Assembly: GCF_016219575.1 (NCBI RefSeq)
Contig: NZ_JACRMG010000023.1
Span: 124,001 to 188,000, forward strand
DNA from: Bradyrhizobium sp.
GTDB lineage: Bacteria > Pseudomonadota > Alphaproteobacteria > Rhizobiales > Xanthobacteraceae
Reading direction: 5' to 3'
DNA length: 64,000 nt
In this document: in pieces, positions 59,799 through 64,000 of the stretch
Layout of the letters: every line of letters begins with the position of its first letter
Position numbering within the stretch: position 1 is the stretch's first letter
Notes under the pieces: model-generated
What the model saw: only the letters and a program-made list of their open reading frames with translations
Databases searched by the model: none
What the model was told of the DNA's origin: nothing
Position numbers and translations under genes: made by a program

Positions 59799-62700
59799 AT
59801 GCCGAGCTTCTTCATCGACAGGCCGATCTTCGCCTGGGTCGTCGCGCTTTTCATCTGCCTGATCGGCGCGATCTCGATTCCGCTGCTGGCGGTCGCGCAA
59901 TATCCGATCATCGCGCCGCCGTCGATCTCGATCAGCACGAGCTATCCCGGCGCCTCGCCGGAAAACCTCTACAACAGCGTGACGAGGCTGATCGAGGAGG
60001 AACTCAACGGCGCCAGCGGCATTCTCAATTTCGAATCCACCAGCGACTCGCTGGGCCAGGTCGAGATCATCGCCAACTTCGTGCCGGGCACGGAGACCAG
60101 CGCGGCCTCGGTCGAGGTGCAGAACCGCCTGAAGCGCGTCGAGGCGCGCCTGCCGCGGGCGGTGATCCAGCAGGGCATCCTGGTCGAGGAAGCTTCCAGC
60201 GCCGTGCTGCAGATCATCACGTTGCGCTCGACCGACGACAGCCTCGACGAGGTCGGCCTCGGCGACTTCATGATCCGCAACATCCTCGGCGAAGTGCGGC
60301 GCATTCCCGGCGTCGGCCGCGCCACGCTCTATTCCACCGAACGTTCGCTTCGCATCTGGATCGACCCGGGAAAGCTGGTCGGCTACGGGCTCACCTCCGA
60401 CGACGTCAACAAGGCCATTGCGGCCCAGAACGCGCAAGTGGCCTCCGGCAGCGTCGGCGCCGAGCCGAGCACGCCCGGCACCAAGATTGCCGCCCAGGTG
60501 CTGGTCAAGGGCCAGCTCTCCTCGCCGGATGAATTCGGCGCCATCATCCTGCGCGCCAGCGCCGACGGCTCGACGGTGCGGCTGCGCGACGTCGCGCGCA
60601 TCGAGATCGGCGGCCTCAGTTACCAGTTCCAGACCCGCCTCAACGGCAAGCCGACCGCGGGCCTCTCCGTGCTTCTGGCGCCGACCGGCAACGCGCTTGC
60701 GACGGCCAGCGCGGTCGAGAAGAAGATGAAGGAGCTGTCGAAGTTCTTCCCCGCCAACATCGCCTACGACATTCCCTACAACATCACACCCGTGGTGAAG
60801 GCCTCGATCAACAAGGTACTGATGACGCTGGTCGAAGCGGTGGCGCTGGTGTTCATCGTGATGTTCCTGTTCCTGCAGAATATCCGCTACACCATGATCC
60901 CGACCATCGTGGTGCCGGTGGCCCTGCTGGGCGCCTGCGCCACGCTGATGCTGATGGGCTATTCCATCAACATGCTCACCATGTTCGGCATGGTGCTGGC
61001 GGTCGGCATTCTCGTCGACGACGCCATCGTCGTGGTGGAGAACGTCGAGCGCATCATGGCGGAGGAAGGCCTGCCGCCGAAGGAGGCGACGCGCAAGGCG
61101 ATGTCGCAGATCACGAGCGCCATCGTCGGCATCACGCTGGTGCTGGTTGCGGTGTTCCTGCCAATGGCGTTCTTTCCGGGATCGGTCGGCATCATCTACC
61201 GCCAGTTCTCGGTCACCATGGTGGCCGCGATCTCGTTCTCGGCGTTGATGGCGCTGTCGCTGACCCCTGCGCTGTGCGCAACCCTGCTGAAGCCCGTCCA
61301 AGCCGGCCATGCGCACGCGGAGAAGGGCGTGTTCGGCTGGTTCAACCGGATGCTCGATTCCAGCCGGCATCACTATTCACGCACCGTGCAGGGCTCGCTG
61401 AAGCGCACCGGCCGCCTGATGCTGATCTATGCCGCGCTGCTGGTCGGCCTGTCCTGGGCCTTCGTGCGCCTGCCCGGCGGCTTCCTGCCGGTCGACGACC
61501 AGGGCTTCATCACCACCGACGTGCAGACCCCGCCGGAGTCCTCCTACGCCCGCACCGAGGAGGCGATCGAGAAGGTGGAGAAATACCTGCTGGAGCGTTC
61601 CGGCATCGACGACGTCACCTTTCTCACCGGCTTCAGCTTCCTCGGCCAGGGCATGAACACTGCGCAGGCGTTCATCTCGCTGAAAGACTGGTCGGAACGT
61701 CCTCCGAAGGATTCCGCGGCCAACATCGTCGCCGACATCAACAAGCACCTTGCCTCGATCCGCGACGCCAGGATCACCGCGCTGCAGCCGCCGCCGATCG
61801 ACAATCTCGGCAATTCCTCCGGCTTCTCGTTCCGCCTGCAGGACCGCGGCCAGAAGGGATTTGCCGCGCTGACGGCCGCGGCCGACCGGCTTGTGTCGGA
61901 GGCGAATGCGAGCCCGATCCTGCAGAAGGTCTTCATCGAGGGCCTGCCGCCGGCGCCGCAGGTCAATTTGATGATCGACCGCGAGAAGGCCGGCGCCTTC
62001 GGCATCACCTTCGAGGACATCAACAACACGATTTCGACCAATCTCGGCTCGAACTACATCAACGACTTCCCGAACCGCGGCCGGATGCAGCGGGTGATCG
62101 TGCAGGCAGATGCCGGTAGCCGCATGAAGGCCGAGGATCTCCTGAACTACAACGTCAAGAACAGCCGCGGCCAGCTCGTGCCGTTCTCGGCCTTCGCGTC
62201 GATCGACTGGTCGAAGGGCCCGTCGCAGATCACCGGCTTCAACTACTATCCCGCCGTGCGCATCACCGGCGAGGCGAAGCCCGGCTACACGTCCGGCGAC
62301 GCCATCAAGGAGATGGAGCGGCTGGCGGGTCGCCTGCCGCGCGGCTTCGGCTATGACTGGACCGGGCAATCGCTGCAGGAAAAGCTCTCCGGCTCGCAGG
62401 CGCCGCTGCTGCTGGGACTGTCCGTATTCGTCGTGTTCCTCCTGCTTGCCGCGCTCTACGAAAGCTGGACCATTCCGCTCGCGGTGCTGCTCACCGTGCC
62501 GCTCGGCGTGGCCGGCGCCGTGGTGGCGGCGACGATGCGGGGGCTCCCCAACGACGTCTATTTCACCGTCGGCCTCATCACCATCATCGGCCTTGCCGCC
62601 AAGGACGCCATCCTCATCATCGAATTCGCGAAAGACCTGCGTGCCGAGGGCAAGCCGCTGGTCGAGGCGACGATCGAGGCCTGCACGCTGCGTTTCCGCC

Positions 62701-62948
62701 CGATCCTGATGACCGGCCTTGCCTTCGTCTGCGGCGTGTTGCCGATGGTGGTCGCCCACGGCGCCGGCGGCGCCAGCCAGCAGGCGCTCGGCACCAGCGT
62801 GATGGGCGGCATGATCGCGGTCGTCATCCTCGCGCTGCTGATGGTGCCCGTGTTCTTCGTGTCCGTGCAGCGCGTGCTGGCGGGGGATCGGGAGAAGGCG
62901 GAGAAGAAAGCCGAGGCTGAGAGCCGCGCACACGCACCGGCGGAATAG
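59799..62948 (+). CDS. RND efflux inner-membrane transporter (AcrB/HAE-1 type)
   Basis: 1049 residues, twelve spans. M-P-S-F-F-I-D-R-P-I-F-A-W-V start, porter loop at about 40-330, TM4 proton pair in G-I-L-V-D-D-A-I-V-V-V-E-N near 405, and a second half with G-L-A-A-K-D-A-I-L-I-I-E-F-A near 930. It exports hydrophobic drugs or plant-derived toxins with proton antiport. Four bases after the adaptor stop. Bradyrhizobia use such pumps against plant phenolics; the substrate here is unknown. Confidence 0.95.
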   Translation: MPSFFIDRPIFAWVVALFICLIGAISIPLLAVAQYPIIAPPSISISTSYPGASPENLYNSVTRLIEEELNGASGILNFESTSDSLGQVEIIANFVPGTETSAASVEVQNRLKRVEARLPRAVIQQGILVEEASSAVLQIITLRSTDDSLDEVGLGDFMIRNILGEVRRIPGVGRATLYSTERSLRIWIDPGKLVGYGLTSDDVNKAIAAQNAQVASGSVGAEPSTPGTKIAAQVLVKGQLSSPDEFGAIILRASADGSTVRLRDVARIEIGGLSYQFQTRLNGKPTAGLSVLLAPTGNALATASAVEKKMKELSKFFPANIAYDIPYNITPVVKASINKVLMTLVEAVALVFIVMFLFLQNIRYTMIPTIVVPVALLGACATLMLMGYSINMLTMFGMVLAVGILVDDAIVVVENVERIMAEEGLPPKEATRKAMSQITSAIVGITLVLVAVFLPMAFFPGSVGIIYRQFSVTMVAAISFSALMALSLTPALCATLLKPVQAGHAHAEKGVFGWFNRMLDSSRHHYSRTVQGSLKRTGRLMLIYAALLVGLSWAFVRLPGGFLPVDDQGFITTDVQTPPESSYARTEEAIEKVEKYLLERSGIDDVTFLTGFSFLGQGMNTAQAFISLKDWSERPPKDSAANIVADINKHLASIRDARITALQPPPIDNLGNSSGFSFRLQDRGQKGFAALTAAADRLVSEANASPILQKVFIEGLPPAPQVNLMIDREKAGAFGITFEDINNTISTNLGSNYINDFPNRGRMQRVIVQADAGSRMKAEDLLNYNVKNSRGQLVPFSAFASIDWSKGPSQITGFNYYPAVRITGEAKPGYTSGDAIKEMERLAGRLPRGFGYDWTGQSLQEKLSGSQAPLLLGLSVFVVFLLLAALYESWTIPLAVLLTVPLGVAGAVVAATMRGLPNDVYFTVGLITIIGLAAKDAILIIEFAKDLRAEGKPLVEATIEACTLRFRPILMTGLAFVCGVLPMVVAHGAGGASQQALGTSVMGGMIAVVILALLMVPVFFVSVQRVLAGDREKAEKKAEAESRAHAPAE

Positions 62949-62951
62949 CAA

Positions 62952-63530
62952 TCACTCCGTGCATTTCTGCCGAGACAGTTGCTCCACCGGCAAGCTCCGC
63001 GCCTCCCGCTCCGCCCCGATGAACACCGAGCCGCCGCCGTCGCAGCTTTGGCCGGTTCGCAGCCGTTCGCCGGCCTCGAACCGCACCGAGAGCGCGTTCT
63101 GACCGATGTTGCGGAACACGGAGACGCTGCCGCCGTCGCAGTCGATGTAGCAGGACAGGACCGGCATCAGGCGGTCCACGAAGGTGTCGCTCCATTCGCA
63201 GATGGCGCCGGTCGAAAGCAGGCTCGCGTCGGTCAAACGGGCCTGAAGCCGCAAGCTGTAGCGCCAGTCGTAGCTGCGGCCGGCGCGCTCGCCGCGGAAG
63301 GGGCGTTCATCCGGCGATAGCCAGATCTCCACCCGCATCGATTTCACATCTCCGACGCTCTTCTGGTCGCGCCTCGGCGAGGACAGGTCGATCGGGCGGG
63401 GAGGGCTGTACTCGGCGGCAAAGCAGGTCGTGCCGCCGCGTTCGGGCAGCAGCGGTTCGATGCGCCAGAGCATGATCGCCAGCGCCAGAGCGGAGAGGAC
63501 CGCCGCGGCCGATATGGCGAGCTTGCGCAT
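62952..63530 (-). CDS. hypothetical exported or membrane-anchored protein
   Basis: 192 residues. N-terminal hydrophobic segment I-S-A-A-A-V-L-S-A-L-A-L-A-I-M-L-W near residue 4-21 with no clear cleavage site, so it may be an anchor. The rest is beta-rich with six cysteines (T-C-F-A-A-E; I-C-E-W; S-C-Y-I-D-C-D; S-C-D-G; K-C-T-E). I do not recognise the family. It is convergent with the RND gene (four-base gap) and sits nine bases downstream of the monophosphatase gene in the minus direction, so it may share that transcript. Confidence 0.7.
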   Translation of the reverse strand: MRKLAISAAAVLSALALAIMLWRIEPLLPERGGTTCFAAEYSPPRPIDLSSPRRDQKSVGDVKSMRVEIWLSPDERPFRGERAGRSYDWRYSLRLQARLTDASLLSTGAICEWSDTFVDRLMPVLSCYIDCDGGSVSVFRNIGQNALSVRFEAGERLRTGQSCDGGGSVFIGAEREARSLPVEQLSRQKCTE

Positions 63531-63539
63531 CGCGATCCG

Positions 63540-64000
63540 CTACAACGGCTTCAATATCTTCACCAGCTCGGCGTGCACGAACTCGTTGCCGCAGACGACG
63601 TGGCCGGTGGTGAGCGCGTTGTCGTGGCCTTCGATGCCGGAGACGATGCCGCCGGCTTCGCGCACCATGATCTGTCCGGCCGCGATGTCCCAGGGGCTCA
63701 AATTACGCTCCCAGTAGCCGTCGAGGCGGCCGGCGGCGACGAAGGCCAGATCGAGCGAGGCGGCGCCGAAACGGCGCAGCCCTGCGACCTCGTCCTGCAG
63801 CGCTGCCAGTTCGCGGCGCGACAGCTCATGGTCGCCGCGGCCGATATGCGGCAGGCCGCAGGCGATCACGCATTCGTTGAGCTTGCGCCGGCCGGCGACG
63901 CGCAGCCGCTGGTCGTTGAGGAACGCGCCCTTGCCGCGCTCGGCGATATAGAGTTCCTCATTGGCGGGATTGTAGATCACGCCGGCGATGATCGTGCCCT
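63540..64000 (-). CDS. inositol monophosphatase family protein (3' part)
   Basis: The gene runs off the right edge; about 153 C-terminal residues are visible. Motif G-V-I-Y-N-P-A-N-E-E-L-Y-I-A near the edge, then the second family signature W-D-I-A-A-G-Q-I-M-V-R-E-A-G-G (metal-binding Asp). Substrates in this family range from inositol phosphate to 3'-phosphoadenosine phosphates, so a CysQ-like role is possible, but the sequence alone does not decide. Confidence 0.9.
   Translation of the reverse strand, partial: GTIIAGVIYNPANEELYIAERGKGAFLNDQRLRVAGRRKLNECVIACGLPHIGRGDHELSRRELAALQDEVAGLRRFGAASLDLAFVAAGRLDGYWERNLSPWDIAAGQIMVREAGGIVSGIEGHDNALTTGHVVCGNEFVHAELVKILKPL

Overview
The window is about 64 kb of GC-rich chromosome from an alphaproteobacterium, most likely Bradyrhizobium or a close relative in the same family. 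Three things point there. The NepR/EcfG/PhyR general stress module is found only in alphaproteobacteria. The window has an RcdA-family (DUF1465) protein, a fused CysN-CysC and an orphan ABC_sub_bind protein. It also carries several dispersed palindromic repeats that I associate with bradyrhizobial genomes. I saw no prophage, transposase, CRISPR array, tRNA or rRNA. Most of the region reads as stable core chromosome.

Layout, left to right. 1-1184: end of a urease accessory operon (ureF, ureG). 1492-5292: a stress-signalling block with an HRXXN sensor kinase, ecfG-nepR and divergent phyR. 5510-12209: a DMT exporter, a secreted protein, a patatin, a YqjE/DUF883 pair, an AI-2E-type permease, and an L,D-transpeptidase with a DUF2865 protein. 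12270-16947: chemoreceptor, 51-aa membrane protein and malate synthase G. 17116-28606: a complete sulfate assimilation locus (cysNC, cysD; divergently cysG-DUF2849-cysI-DUF934-cysH and sbp-cysT-cysW-cysA). 28699-38888: CAP lipoprotein, patatin plus 3-hydroxybutyrate dehydrogenase, TSUP permease, flippase, DsbD-N protein, YqgE, TfdA-like dioxygenase, two SDRs and a CsbD stress protein. 38903-45287: envelope and signalling genes (DUF459 SGNH protein, MltB-type transglycosylase, galU, GGDEF protein). 45359-54234: ABC_sub_bind protein, a truncated SDR remnant, a large GGDEF/EAL protein, quinone oxidoreductase, DUF1192, a candidate structured RNA, rcdA-like gene, rpmE and an ABC exporter. 54240-64000: a MotA/MotB-like stator pair, a DUF1295-cyclopropane synthase pair, an RND efflux pump, a hypothetical protein and the end of an inositol monophosphatase gene.

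The strongest unifying signal is the EcfG promoter motif, GGAAC, 16 or 17 bases, then CGTT. Perfect copies lie upstream of phyR, of the DUF883-YqjE pair and of the L,D-transpeptidase-DUF2865 pair. One-mismatch copies lie before nepR-ecfG, the sensor kinase, csbD and a 51-aa membrane protein. The window therefore holds both the general stress regulator and several of its probable envelope-related targets.

Functions are assigned by recognising motifs and family sequences by eye; no database search was run. Start codons were chosen from Shine-Dalgarno spacing and signal peptides, and alternatives are stated where they matter.
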